Assembly (NCBI RefSeq): GCF_016056295.1
Contig: NZ_JAECZB010000080.1
Coordinates: 39,230-103,229 of the forward strand
From: Atlanticothrix silvestris CENA357
Lineage (GTDB): Bacteria; Cyanobacteriota; Cyanobacteriia; Cyanobacteriales; Nostocaceae
DNA: 64,000 nt
Direction of reading: 5' to 3'
Position numbers and translations under genes: made by a program. The notes beneath the pieces were generated by a model, which was not told where the DNA came from, made no database searches, and worked only from the letters and a program-made list of their open reading frames with translations. Below, piece by piece: positions 28,056-36,481 of the stretch; the first letter of the stretch is position 1; the number at the start of each line of letters is the position of its first letter.

Positions 28056-28407
28056 TAACTTGTAGGGAGCCACTGATCTTTTTGGAAGCAGCAAATACCT
28101 CCTCATCTATTCCAGCATCAATTGTGTCTTTTGTGCAACTAAATTGAAAAAATTTTGTCTGTCATGAGCGATCATATTTTTTCGCAATCAATCCACATAA
28201 TTATTTTTAGCTTTAGCTGACAAAAGCGTTTATTTGCTACTGGCTTTGATATTGTAGCATCATCGGAGTTTTAATCAAGACTTAAACTAAAAATTTCTGC
28301 ACGCGATATTGTAAAAGCACAACAGCTATCCTTCCTCAGATGAGGCATTCAGCCTATGATGGGAAATAGATGCACCAAATGGTCTTGTCTACTTAGAGAA
28401 AAAATCT
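28056..28407. other. Intergenic region between tRNA-Leu and ndhL
   Basis: This divergent 352-bp spacer is AT-rich and has no ORF or hairpin of note. It must carry the promoters of tRNA-Leu (minus) and ndhL (plus). Confidence 0.5.
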
Positions 28408-28620
28408 ATGATTGTCGCCCTGTTGTATCTGGCTTTAGCTGGAGCTTATCTGTTAGTAGTCCCGGTTGCTATTTTGCTGTACCTCAAGCAGCGTTGGTAT
28501 GTAGTTAGCTCCATTGAACGCACCTTTATGTACTTTCTGGTGTTCTTTTTCTTTCCAGGTTTGTTAGTTCTATCGCCGTTTTTGAATTTTCGACCTAGGC
28601 GGCGACAAATTGAAGTTTAA
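28408..28620 (+). CDS. ndhL: NAD(P)H-quinone oxidoreductase subunit L
   Basis: The 70-aa protein has two transmembrane helices (about 5-25 and 40-60) and a basic C-terminal end RPRRRQ. The [22 protein letters not shown] segment matches NdhL, a small membrane subunit of the cyanobacterial/plastid NDH-1 complex needed for cyclic electron flow, respiration and CO2 uptake. It is followed 25 bp later by a DUF3007 gene, a common cyanobacterial arrangement. Confidence 0.93.
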   Translation: MIVALLYLALAGAYLLVVPVAILLYLKQRWYVVSSIERTFMYFLVFFFFPGLLVLSPFLNFRPRRRQIEV

Positions 28621-28645
28621 AGAGATTTGGTAGGTTATAACTCTC

Positions 28646-28957
28646 ATGCGACGCATTGACGCTATTGGAATCGGCTTAGGTGTTTTTATTGCTGGCGGCT
28701 TAGCATATATAGGATTACAGTTAATCGGCTTAGACGTTCAACAGGCTGGCGTATGGAGCCAAGTCTTGCTAGTCTGTGGACTGATTGGCTGGTTAGCCAC
28801 CTATATTTTTCGCGCTGTAGGTAAAAACATGACTTATCATCAACAGCGGGAACAGTATGAACAAGCCTTTTTCCAAAAGCGCCTAGAAGAACTTACTCCC
28901 GAAGAACTAGCAAAAATTCAAGCTGAGATAGAACAAGAAGAACAAACTCAGGTTTGA
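28646..28957 (+). CDS. DUF3007 family membrane protein
   Basis: The 103-aa product has two transmembrane helices (~8-28 and 38-58) and a cytoplasmic acidic coiled tail (EELTPEELAKIQAEIEQEEQ). It matches the DUF3007 family usually found next to ndhL. The gap to ndhL is 25 bp, so the two are probably co-transcribed. The function is not established; a thylakoid role is suggested only by the context. Confidence 0.85.
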   Translation: MRRIDAIGIGLGVFIAGGLAYIGLQLIGLDVQQAGVWSQVLLVCGLIGWLATYIFRAVGKNMTYHQQREQYEQAFFQKRLEELTPEELAKIQAEIEQEEQTQV

Positions 28958-29063
28958 TACTCCAGACCTTGTTGGCAAATAGGGGATAAAACCCCTTGTT
29001 TGCCTGCAACTAAGCCGTCACTGGAGATAAATATCTAAGATATTGCTAAAGCCCAGTTGTTTT

Positions 29064-29462
29064 ATGGAACAAGATTCAGGAAATACTTTAAAAGTTGCTC
29101 AACAAGCATTCGAGTATTTTCAGCATGGTTTAGCAACGAGCGATTGGGAAGCATTTCTAGAAATGCTCACAGAAGACTTTACCTTTTGGTTCCCAACAGG
29201 GAAATTCCAGGGTTGGAATGTAGGAAAAGAGCAAGCTAGAGAATTTTTTGAATACGTATCAAAATCATTTCCAGGCGGAATCAGCTTAAATTTAGACCGC
29301 TTTACTTATAATGCAACAACGGTTGTATTTGAGTTTCAGGATCAGGGAGCTTTATTTGGACAGCCTTACAAAAATCGCGTAGCAGTTTCCTTTGATGTAG
29401 ATGGAAACAAAATTTGTGGTTATCGAGAATATTTTGGTAGTGACGGTAGATCGTCTCAATAA
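29064..29462 (+). CDS. SnoaL/NTF2-like protein
   Basis: The 132-aa product starts at ATG 29064 (MEQDSGNTLKVAQQAFEYFQ); a further in-frame start lies 21 bp upstream. The alpha+beta fold is recognisable from helices ending in WEAFLEMLTEDFTFWFP, the central KEQAREFF, and strands TTVVFEFQDQGALFGQPYKNRVAVSF. This is the cone-like NTF2/SnoaL family, which includes ketosteroid isomerases and many proteins of unknown function. No partner gene suggests a substrate. Confidence 0.8.
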   Translation: MEQDSGNTLKVAQQAFEYFQHGLATSDWEAFLEMLTEDFTFWFPTGKFQGWNVGKEQAREFFEYVSKSFPGGISLNLDRFTYNATTVVFEFQDQGALFGQPYKNRVAVSFDVDGNKICGYREYFGSDGRSSQ

Positions 29463-29486
29463 TGATAAATAAAAGTAGTAATTTAT

Positions 29487-29975
29487 TTAGTTATTTTCAG
29501 CGTTGAATTCTTTGAATTCTCGGCATTTGGCTTCTGCTGCTTGATACGCTGCTAAATATTCTTGACCACCCAACATAACATCACCGTAATATTCGTAGGG
29601 TGTAGCACCATAAATTGGTAGCGGATCGTCTTCTGGATAATCTTCTTTTGATTCTTCTATTACTGCTTTAAGTTGTTTGATACTCAAGCTTTGGGCTGCA
29701 AAATACCAAAGTGCTTGGGGGTGTTTGTGCAGGTGTGGTAGCGTAGGATCGATAATGCGTATAACTTTGTCGTTATTAGAGACATCTTCTAGTTCAATCC
29801 AACTGTGTTCAATAGGTTGGTATGGTTTCTCGGCAATAGCTAAGAAACCCTGGACATACTTTGCTCCCTCTGTTGCTAATGCTGCTTTGTAAGCATTATC
29901 AAATGGCTGATTAGCCTTACTTTTGATGCTTTCAGCCACTTCAATTGAAAGCGTTTCATCTAATGCTTTATTCAT
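29487..29975 (-). CDS. Hypothetical cytosolic protein
   Basis: The product is 162 aa, acidic and without membrane segments or a signal. It is mostly helical, with an aromatic YYGDVMLGGQEYLAAYQAAEAKC stretch near the C terminus (given here only as a landmark). I do not recognise the family. It is convergent with the SnoaL-like gene (24 bp between stops) and divergent from chlI. Confidence 0.7.
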   Translation of the reverse strand: MNKALDETLSIEVAESIKSKANQPFDNAYKAALATEGAKYVQGFLAIAEKPYQPIEHSWIELEDVSNNDKVIRIIDPTLPHLHKHPQALWYFAAQSLSIKQLKAVIEESKEDYPEDDPLPIYGATPYEYYGDVMLGGQEYLAAYQAAEAKCREFKEFNAENN

Positions 29976-30164
29976 CTACAGCCATAATTAGAGCGCCAAC
30001 AATATGCTATCACTCCCCTACTCAAGGCAGCGAACGAGGATTTATACTTAATTGCGCCATAACTATTCCACGAATAACTGAGCGCGTTGTTAAGCTTGTT
30101 TTTATGCCTCCTAACTGTGGCACAATAAAGAATTGTAATAAAAAAATATTGTTAAGGTAGTTTA

Positions 30165-31289
30165 GTGACTCCAACTGCTCAATCCACGGCAAGTGCGCGT
30201 CGCGTGGTGTTTCCATTTACGGCAATTGTGGGCCAGGAAGAAATGAAACTGGCGCTGCTATTGAACGTGATTGATCCCAAAATCGGTGGTGTAATGATTA
30301 TGGGCGATCGCGGCACTGGTAAATCCACAACTATTCGGGCACTGGCTGATCTATTGCCAGAAATCACTGTAGTGGCTAATGACCCTTTCAGCAGTGACCC
30401 CAACGACCCTGACGTGATGAGCGATGAAGTCCGTCAAAAGGTAGAACAAGGGTTAGAAATACCCGTGGAATTGAAAAAAGTTCAAATGGTAGACCTACCA
30501 CTAGGAGCCACAGAAGACCGGGTTTGCGGCACTATCGACATCGAAAAAGCTTTGTCTGAGGGTGTGAAAGCCTTTGAACCAGGATTATTAGCCAAAGCTA
30601 ACAGAGGCATCCTCTACGTGGATGAAGTCAACTTACTTGATGACCACCTCGTAGACGTATTACTCGATTCCGCAGCTAGTGGCTGGAACACCGTAGAACG
30701 GGAAGGAATTTCTATCCGCCATCCAGCACGTTTTGTGCTTGTAGGTTCTGGAAACCCAGAAGAAGGCGAATTACGTCCTCAATTACTTGACCGCTTTGGG
30801 ATGCACGCAGAAATTCACACGGTTAAAGAACCAGTTTTACGGGTAGAAATAGTGGAGCAACGGTCAGAATTTGACCAAAATCCTCCCATTTTCTTAGAAA
30901 AGTACAAAACCCAACAAGAAGCACTACAACATAAAATTGTCAATGCCCAAAAGCTATTGCCAGAAGTGAAACTGGATTATGACCTGCGGGTGAAAATTTC
31001 TGAAGTCTGCTCAGAACTGGATGTAGATGGTTTACGGGGTGATATTGTTACTAACCGTGCGGCTAAAGCCTTAACAGCTTATGAAGGACGTACCGAAGTC
31101 ACAGTTGATGATATCCGGCGCGTGATTACTTTATCTCTGCGTCACAGACTGCGGAAAGACCCCTTAGAATCTATAGACTCTGGCTACAAAGTAGAAAAAG
31201 CTTTTGCTCGTGTCTTTGGTGTGGAATTAACAGACGATGATGCTGCACAAAAAAATGGCGCGGGTCAAATAAAGACAGGTATTCGTTAA
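30165..31289 (+). CDS. chlI: Magnesium chelatase ATPase subunit I
   Basis: The 374-aa AAA+ protein starts at GTG 30165, supported by AAGG a few bases upstream and by the conserved N terminus. Motifs are [16 protein letters not shown], Walker [10 protein letters not shown] and Walker [17 protein letters not shown], followed by the [22 protein letters not shown] sensor and arginine-finger region. ChlI, with ChlD and ChlH, inserts Mg2+ into protoporphyrin IX, the first committed step of chlorophyll synthesis. chlD and chlH are not in the window, and the gene appears monocistronic. Confidence 0.97.
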   Translation: MTPTAQSTASARRVVFPFTAIVGQEEMKLALLLNVIDPKIGGVMIMGDRGTGKSTTIRALADLLPEITVVANDPFSSDPNDPDVMSDEVRQKVEQGLEIPVELKKVQMVDLPLGATEDRVCGTIDIEKALSEGVKAFEPGLLAKANRGILYVDEVNLLDDHLVDVLLDSAASGWNTVEREGISIRHPARFVLVGSGNPEEGELRPQLLDRFGMHAEIHTVKEPVLRVEIVEQRSEFDQNPPIFLEKYKTQQEALQHKIVNAQKLLPEVKLDYDLRVKISEVCSELDVDGLRGDIVTNRAAKALTAYEGRTEVTVDDIRRVITLSLRHRLRKDPLESIDSGYKVEKAFARVFGVELTDDDAAQKNGAGQIKTGIR

Positions 31290-31309
31290 TTGAAGTGAGG
31301 TATTTAGTC

Positions 31310-31492
31310 AGTGGTCAGTGGTCAGTGGTCAGTGGTAAAGACAAAACAACCATAGGAATATGATTTGATCAATCAAATTATTTACTTAGGTAATCAAGAG
31401 GCAATGCTTCTCAAAAATCAAATACTAGTCTTATAACAACTAACAACTAACAACTGACAACTGACAACTAACAACTGACAACTAACAACAAA
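31310..31492. repeat. Short tandem repeats between chlI and a small membrane protein gene
   Basis: GTCAGTG heptamers recur at about 31310-31334, and ACAACTA/ACAACTG heptamers at about 31436-31492. Heptameric tandem repeats of this kind are typical of heterocystous cyanobacteria and have no coding content. Confidence 0.8.
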
Positions 31493-31506
31493 CTCAGCAA
31501 CCAATT

Positions 31507-31803
31507 ATGAGATTGTGGAACTTCTGGTTAAACAGCTTTATTTTAGCTAGCCAATACAATCCACCCAGGTTTGTAGAATTATTAATGCTGATGCTAGCGA
31601 TCGCCATGTTAGCAATTGCGACAATTTCACCGGATATACCGTATCTTGTATTAGGCTTGAGCCTTGTAGTTGGAGCATCTATTTCTATTTTAGTACGAGA
31701 GGCGATCGCTCCCTCACCCCAAACACGAGTTACCCAATTTACAGCATTATTATTGCTCTTTATTAGCCTGTATGGCTTTGCTGATTTACTTCAAACTCTT
31801 TAA
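31507..31803 (+). CDS. Small membrane protein of unknown function
   Basis: The 98-aa product has three hydrophobic segments (about 22-42, 44-64 and 78-95). The N terminus MRLWNFWLNSFILASQYNPP probably faces the cytosol. No family is recognised. It follows chlI at a distance of 217 bp filled by tandem repeats, so a shared transcript is uncertain. Confidence 0.7.
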   Translation: MRLWNFWLNSFILASQYNPPRFVELLMLMLAIAMLAIATISPDIPYLVLGLSLVVGASISILVREAIAPSPQTRVTQFTALLLLFISLYGFADLLQTL

Positions 31804-31839
31804 ACTAGTCAGTTGTCAGTTGTTATTGACCGCTAACTG

Positions 31840-32937
31840 CTAACTCCAACCCTGCATTTCTACTAATTCCATACATAATTCATTAATTTGTTCTAAATCA
31901 GGTCTTGGAGGCAGAGTTGATTTTTCGTAAACAAATTCCATTTGAGCAACTAAATCTTCTGCCATCTTCATCACCTCTTCATAAGAATACTCACCTTTGA
32001 GGATGGCTTTTAAATCTTCAACATCACCAGCTATTCTTCTATCTACAATTAGTTGCCCTTGCTGCAATATTTCTAATCCACTGCGGAGTAATCTAATGCA
32101 GTGCATCCCGTGTTTAAGGTCAAATCCCGATTTTCTTTCCATTTCTGCCCTAGCTGGATTTCTGTTTTCCTGCCACGATAAGTAAGCTTTCCATTCTCTC
32201 AAAGCTACTTGATAATTTTGACTTTTTTGCAGCAAGCGAATAAAATCTTTGCGGCTATTGGTTAACTTTTGGGTATATTCTAAAGTTGTATCAGGTAAAG
32301 TATATTGTTTTAAAACTCCTTTAAAATCAATATCTGCCGTTAGCAATTGGTATAATTGCTCCGCTTCCTCTAAAAATTCAATTTTTCCCCTAATTAAATT
32401 ATAAAGATACTCCAAAAACGCATGTAGCTCATCTTTGATCAAAACTGCTTCATCTTCTATGCCAAAGTCAGATGGTAGTGGCTTCTTTTGCGGTGGATTT
32501 AACAACCACTTACGATGAGTTTCCATCTTTTTAATTTGGGCAAATGCATAACCAGAGTAAGTATGCTTGACTTTCTTACTTAAGAACAGCTTTTTGTGTT
32601 TAATTAAGTATTGTCCAACTGGGGTTACAACAGGATAAGTATTTAACCACAGCAATTCTAAAACATTGGGATTTGCCCCTGATAATAATTGCAGAATTTT
32701 CTTTAATTCATATATAACTGTGTCTTTATTACCATCAATAAAGGGAAATATACCAGGTTCATCCCAACCTGTATCTTGCTGTTCTATGCGATCAAATCCT
32801 AAATAATACCTTTTAGGTGCAATAAATATTCCCCGAAAATCTAAATCAGAATCAGGACGATTTAATCCATAGGCATGGCTACCTGCCAAACCAATCAAAA
32901 TAGTTCTTTGTTCAACTTCTATTCTTTTTATATTCAT
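31840..32937 (-). CDS. Predicted nucleotidyltransferase (RlaP-like)
   Basis: The 365-aa product has an N-terminal pol-beta-type nucleotidyltransferase core: GLAGSHAYGL followed by the metal-binding DSDLDFRGIF (two Asp). It matches the RlaP family (PF10127 type), named for association with RNA ligases; no ligase gene is adjacent here. The remaining ~200 residues are helical. The reaction is unknown; nucleotide transfer to RNA or a small molecule is inferred from the fold. Confidence 0.82.
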   Translation of the reverse strand: MNIKRIEVEQRTILIGLAGSHAYGLNRPDSDLDFRGIFIAPKRYYLGFDRIEQQDTGWDEPGIFPFIDGNKDTVIYELKKILQLLSGANPNVLELLWLNTYPVVTPVGQYLIKHKKLFLSKKVKHTYSGYAFAQIKKMETHRKWLLNPPQKKPLPSDFGIEDEAVLIKDELHAFLEYLYNLIRGKIEFLEEAEQLYQLLTADIDFKGVLKQYTLPDTTLEYTQKLTNSRKDFIRLLQKSQNYQVALREWKAYLSWQENRNPARAEMERKSGFDLKHGMHCIRLLRSGLEILQQGQLIVDRRIAGDVEDLKAILKGEYSYEEVMKMAEDLVAQMEFVYEKSTLPPRPDLEQINELCMELVEMQGWS

Positions 32938-32968
32938 AAATTAAAATATATTGCTATTACTAATTAAA

Positions 32969-33322
32969 TTAAAGTCCTAATTTTGCTTTGACTACTACCT
33001 CATCTTTAAAGCCTACCAGTATTGCTGTTCCATTTTTAACAAAAAGCGGACGTTTGAGCAGCATTGCGTCGTTAACAAATGCCTCAATCCACTGTTCGTC
33101 AGTCCAAGTTTTCTTTTCATTTCCTAAAGCGCGATAGGATTGACCGGAAGTATTTCGCATAGCAACAGAACCCAAAGATTTCACCCAGTTTTGAATCATC
33201 TCACGCTTAGGTGGAGTATCTTTGATATTGATAAACTCATAGTCAATGCCATTGGTCTTTAGCCAGTTAAAAGTTTTTTGGCAAGTGCCGCAGTTGGGAA
33301 TTCCGTAGACTTGAACGGACAT
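32969..33322 (-). CDS. ArsC/Spx-family thioredoxin-fold protein
   Basis: The 117-aa product uses ATG 33322 (MSVQVYGIPNCGTCQK); an in-frame Met 18 bp upstream is less conserved. The CxxC-type active site GTCQK-region (NCGTC), KDTPPK and the RPLFVKNGTAILVGF segment are those of the ArsC/Spx/YffB family. Members are arsenate reductases, RNA polymerase-binding regulators or uncharacterised. Lack of ars genes nearby argues against calling it arsenate reductase. It is 31 bp upstream of the nucleotidyltransferase gene on the same strand, a possible operon. Confidence 0.82.
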   Translation of the reverse strand: MSVQVYGIPNCGTCQKTFNWLKTNGIDYEFINIKDTPPKREMIQNWVKSLGSVAMRNTSGQSYRALGNEKKTWTDEQWIEAFVNDAMLLKRPLFVKNGTAILVGFKDEVVVKAKLGL

Positions 33323-33569
33323 AAAGTAGTTAAGCAACAATTTCTATATATGACATAGTTGGTGTAACTTCTGCCACTAATGTTCCCATTGCTGGTTATT
33401 ATCACTATGAGGTTGTCATTATTGTCGCCAAGGTCACTGGCACTACTAACCTCATAATTGCGTCAACTACCTTGCGGCTAAATTACTGTATCAGTTTTCC
33501 TGATATAGCAATTTAACGTTTATATGGAATGAAATATAACCTATTAACCTTATTGAGTAAGTACAAATC

Positions 33570-35870
33570 ATGACAACTGAGTTTTGGGAAAAAAGTATAG
33601 AATTTAATGCGACCCTAACTAACTTACTATTTAAGCCTATGCGTAGAGGCCTGCTCTTGTGTCGTAGCAAACTACGTAAAGTATCTGTTAGAGTTACAGC
33701 TAGTCGCCAGACATCGCCTTTCATCTGTCAAGGTTGGTGGCTTTTGAGAAAGCGTCTGCTGCCATTGTTATGTCTGATGTCATTCTTTGTGGTATTGCTA
33801 CTCAACAGTTTCACCCCTGCTGTTGCCCAATTACCTCCTCAACCTCGTCAAGAAATTCGGGGGGTGTGGCTCAGTGGTAACGATTTTAGCGTTTTCAGAA
33901 ATCGCTCAAAGATGCAAGCAGCCATGAGCCAACTGCGGCAGCTAAACTTTAACACTGTTTATCCAGTAGTGTGGAACGATGGCTATACACATTACCCCAG
34001 TGCCGTCATGCAAAAGAAGGGCATTCCCTTCTTCTTCAAGGGAACAGATGGACAAGATGTGATTGCAGACATTATCAGCCAAGCCCGCAGAGAAGGACTA
34101 CTAGCAATACCTTGGTTTGAATTTGGTTTCATGGTTCCTCTGACTTCCGAACTCGCATCCCAGCATCCAGATTGGCTGACACAAAAGCGGGATGGGACTC
34201 AAACTTCAATTAGTGCTGCGGGTGAAGTAGCGTGGTTGAATCCGTTTCATCCCGAAGTGCAAAAGCTTATCACCGAACTCGTGATGGAAGTCATTACTAA
34301 ATACGATGCTGATGGCGTTCAATTTGACGACCATACGAGTTTACCTATAGATTTTGGTTACGATAAATACACGATTAATTTATATACTCAAGAAACTGGT
34401 AATCCTCCCCCACCCAATCCCCAAGCCCAAGCATGGATAAAATGGCGGGCAGATAAAATCACTGCATTCATGGTAGACCTCCACCAAACCGTGAAAGCCA
34501 GAAAACCGAATGCTATCTTCTCAGTTTCTCCTAATTATTATGATTTCGCCTACAAGTTGCAACTACAAGACTGGCTCAACTGGGTACGGTTGGGTATTGT
34601 CGATGAGTTAGTCATGCAGGTGTACCGTAATGATTTGGAAAGTTTTATCGCTCAAATTAATCGCCCAGAAATTTTAGAAACACAACAAGTTATCCCAACT
34701 GGTATCGGTATTATGGCGGGGTTACGAAATCGCCCAGTTTCCATGCCACAAATACAATCCCAGGTAGAAGCAGCGCAGCAACGCGGTTTAGGTATCGGCT
34801 TTTTTTACTATGAAAGCCTTTGGGATATCGCGCCTGAACCAGCAGCGCAACGACAGTCAGCATTTGCGGCTCTTTTCCCAAATTCAGCGTTGCGCGATAT
34901 CTCTCAAAATACACCCCGTAAGCCAACTTTTGATACTATATCCCTACCTTTATACACAAAACCTTCCCTCGGTCAACGGGTTCGCGGCTATTTTCTGGAA
35001 ATGGCGATCGCAGGTGGTCAACCAAGACGTATCTTATTAGATACAGGGTCAGCAGGACTGCGAGTTCCCAAAGAATTTTTAGGTAATTCTCCTATTCAAA
35101 GAACAGGCCAAAATATCAAGGAAGTATTAAGTGATGGTACTATCCTGGAAGGAGAATTAGTTTATGCTAATGTCCGGTTTGGTTTGCTTCCCGCCGCAGA
35201 ACCCGTTCCCGTACAGGTTGTTACCAGTCGCAAATGCACTGCCCAAAAGCCTAATTGTTCAGCAAAGAATGGTGTGCCATTTCCTGGTATTATCGGTGTC
35301 AACTATTTTGAAAAGTCACTTCCCTATAATCCATTGAGGAAATTACCAGGCAATCTGAGTAATGGATTTATCGTAATTGGAAACGGTGGTAATAATAACA
35401 ATGGCAGCCTAATTCTCGGTTTAACTGCTGGTAATCAAGCAGGTTTTAAAATGGCTGCTTGGAATCCACAAAGCGAAATTAATGGTGTACCCGGTAAGAG
35501 ATGGGACTCTCGACTGAGCAAAGTTTGTTTAACTCTTGCTGGGAGTTCTGCTAAAAATTCTTGTAATGGCACAATGATTACTGATACTGGAACTATTAAT
35601 GGTTTGACTGAATTCAAGTCAGCTATTACAGCAGGTAAACTCAAACCAGGAGTATTACGCTCAACAAATGCTGTCAAAGTAGCAATTAATGGCATTTTTG
35701 ATTATAGTTTGACACCAGGAAATCGCGACGGATTTAATCGCTGGAATTTGAGTATCTCGCCACAGACAGAACCTCCTATATTTGTAAATACTGGCATCGC
35801 ATTTTTTGATAAATACGATGTACTTTTTGACCAAGTTAATGGAAGACAGGGTTTTCGCGCTCGGCGGTAA
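33570..35870 (+). CDS. Secreted GHL10 glycoside hydrolase fused to a pepsin-like aspartyl protease domain
   Basis: In this 766-aa protein, a long basic N terminus precedes a signal/anchor helix (~60-87, ending FTPAVAQ). The mature protein begins with a GHL10-type TIM barrel (~93-445: EIRGVWLSGNDFS, WFEFGFMVP, DGVQFDDHTSLP). From ~465 a second domain carries LLDTGSAGLRV (D491) and TDTGTINGL (D672), a pair of DTG motifs 181 residues apart as in pepsin-like proteases with two lobes, plus a disulfide-suited Cys cluster. Joining a peptidoglycan/polysaccharide-type hydrolase to an aspartyl protease fold is unusual. The start may be the later Met at residue 24. A strong hairpin follows the stop. Confidence 0.85.
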   Translation: MTTEFWEKSIEFNATLTNLLFKPMRRGLLLCRSKLRKVSVRVTASRQTSPFICQGWWLLRKRLLPLLCLMSFFVVLLLNSFTPAVAQLPPQPRQEIRGVWLSGNDFSVFRNRSKMQAAMSQLRQLNFNTVYPVVWNDGYTHYPSAVMQKKGIPFFFKGTDGQDVIADIISQARREGLLAIPWFEFGFMVPLTSELASQHPDWLTQKRDGTQTSISAAGEVAWLNPFHPEVQKLITELVMEVITKYDADGVQFDDHTSLPIDFGYDKYTINLYTQETGNPPPPNPQAQAWIKWRADKITAFMVDLHQTVKARKPNAIFSVSPNYYDFAYKLQLQDWLNWVRLGIVDELVMQVYRNDLESFIAQINRPEILETQQVIPTGIGIMAGLRNRPVSMPQIQSQVEAAQQRGLGIGFFYYESLWDIAPEPAAQRQSAFAALFPNSALRDISQNTPRKPTFDTISLPLYTKPSLGQRVRGYFLEMAIAGGQPRRILLDTGSAGLRVPKEFLGNSPIQRTGQNIKEVLSDGTILEGELVYANVRFGLLPAAEPVPVQVVTSRKCTAQKPNCSAKNGVPFPGIIGVNYFEKSLPYNPLRKLPGNLSNGFIVIGNGGNNNNGSLILGLTAGNQAGFKMAAWNPQSEINGVPGKRWDSRLSKVCLTLAGSSAKNSCNGTMITDTGTINGLTEFKSAITAGKLKPGVLRSTNAVKVAINGIFDYSLTPGNRDGFNRWNLSISPQTEPPIFVNTGIAFFDKYDVLFDQVNGRQGFRARR

Positions 35871-35872
35871 GA

Positions 35873-35907
35873 GAAATACCGGGCGATTTGAAATCGCGCG
35901 GTGTTTC
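35873..35907. repeat. Hairpin just after the hydrolase-protease stop
   Basis: A nearly perfect inverted repeat has an inner GCGATTT/AAATCGC stem and an outer GAAAtACCG/CGGTgTTTC stem. No T-tract follows, so termination is possible but unproven. The inner motif resembles dispersed Nostoc palindromes. Confidence 0.6.
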
Positions 35908-36113
35908 TTCCAAAAGTGGATGCTCCCTGTTTTTTATTTGATAATTTTATAGTTGTTTGATATCTACTTAATAATTACTCTGCGAGAAATAACTGAACTT
36001 TATATTTGATAATCTACTTTTAGATCTTCAGCAGTAGTTTAAAAACAGAGGAAATTTCTTTATTATCTCTTGAATTAAATATCATTAGTTGTACCAATGT
36101 AGTAACAGTTTAA

Positions 36114-36323
36114 ATGATTGATATTAGAAAAGTAGTTCACGAACCTAACTTGTCTAATATTATGAATAAAAAATGGGCTATTAAACGAATTACAATCAAT
36201 CTCACATCAGGTGAAGCACAGAAATTGGAAAAATATTGCTCAATGACTGGTAGACCAGCAACTGATGTAATTAGGGAATTAATTCGCTCTCTTTCTACTG
36301 AAGATGAACAACAAAAAGCCTAA
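36114..36323 (+). CDS. Small ribbon-helix-helix protein
   Basis: The product has 69 aa from ATG 36114, or 53 aa from ATG 36162 (MNKKWAIKRITINLTS). RITINLTSGEAQKLEKYCSMTGRPATDVIRELIRSLS fits the beta-strand/helix/helix of CopG/Arc-type DNA-binding or antitoxin proteins. No toxin gene neighbours it. It is monocistronic, between the hydrolase gene and topA. Confidence 0.7.
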   Translation: MIDIRKVVHEPNLSNIMNKKWAIKRITINLTSGEAQKLEKYCSMTGRPATDVIRELIRSLSTEDEQQKA

Positions 36324-36481
36324 AATATAGAAAACTATATTTGATCAAAGCTCAATCAAGGTAGATATTTATCAACTGCTTTACTTAATGAATTTATTTG
36401 GCGTTAGTTTCTCTACCGCCAATGAGAAAGATTAGTATCACGTCGTTTGGCTGTAATACGATCTGCATTATCTTTTACGAT

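Noticed and set aside
27669..28147. Two short plus-strand open frames
   Set aside because: They lie over the tRNA-Leu gene and its group I intron on the opposite strand.
31310..31492. Possible CRISPR array in the tandem repeats
   Set aside because: The units are 7 bp with no unique spacers; these are short tandem repeats. The same applies to 48113-48183 and 63738-63770.
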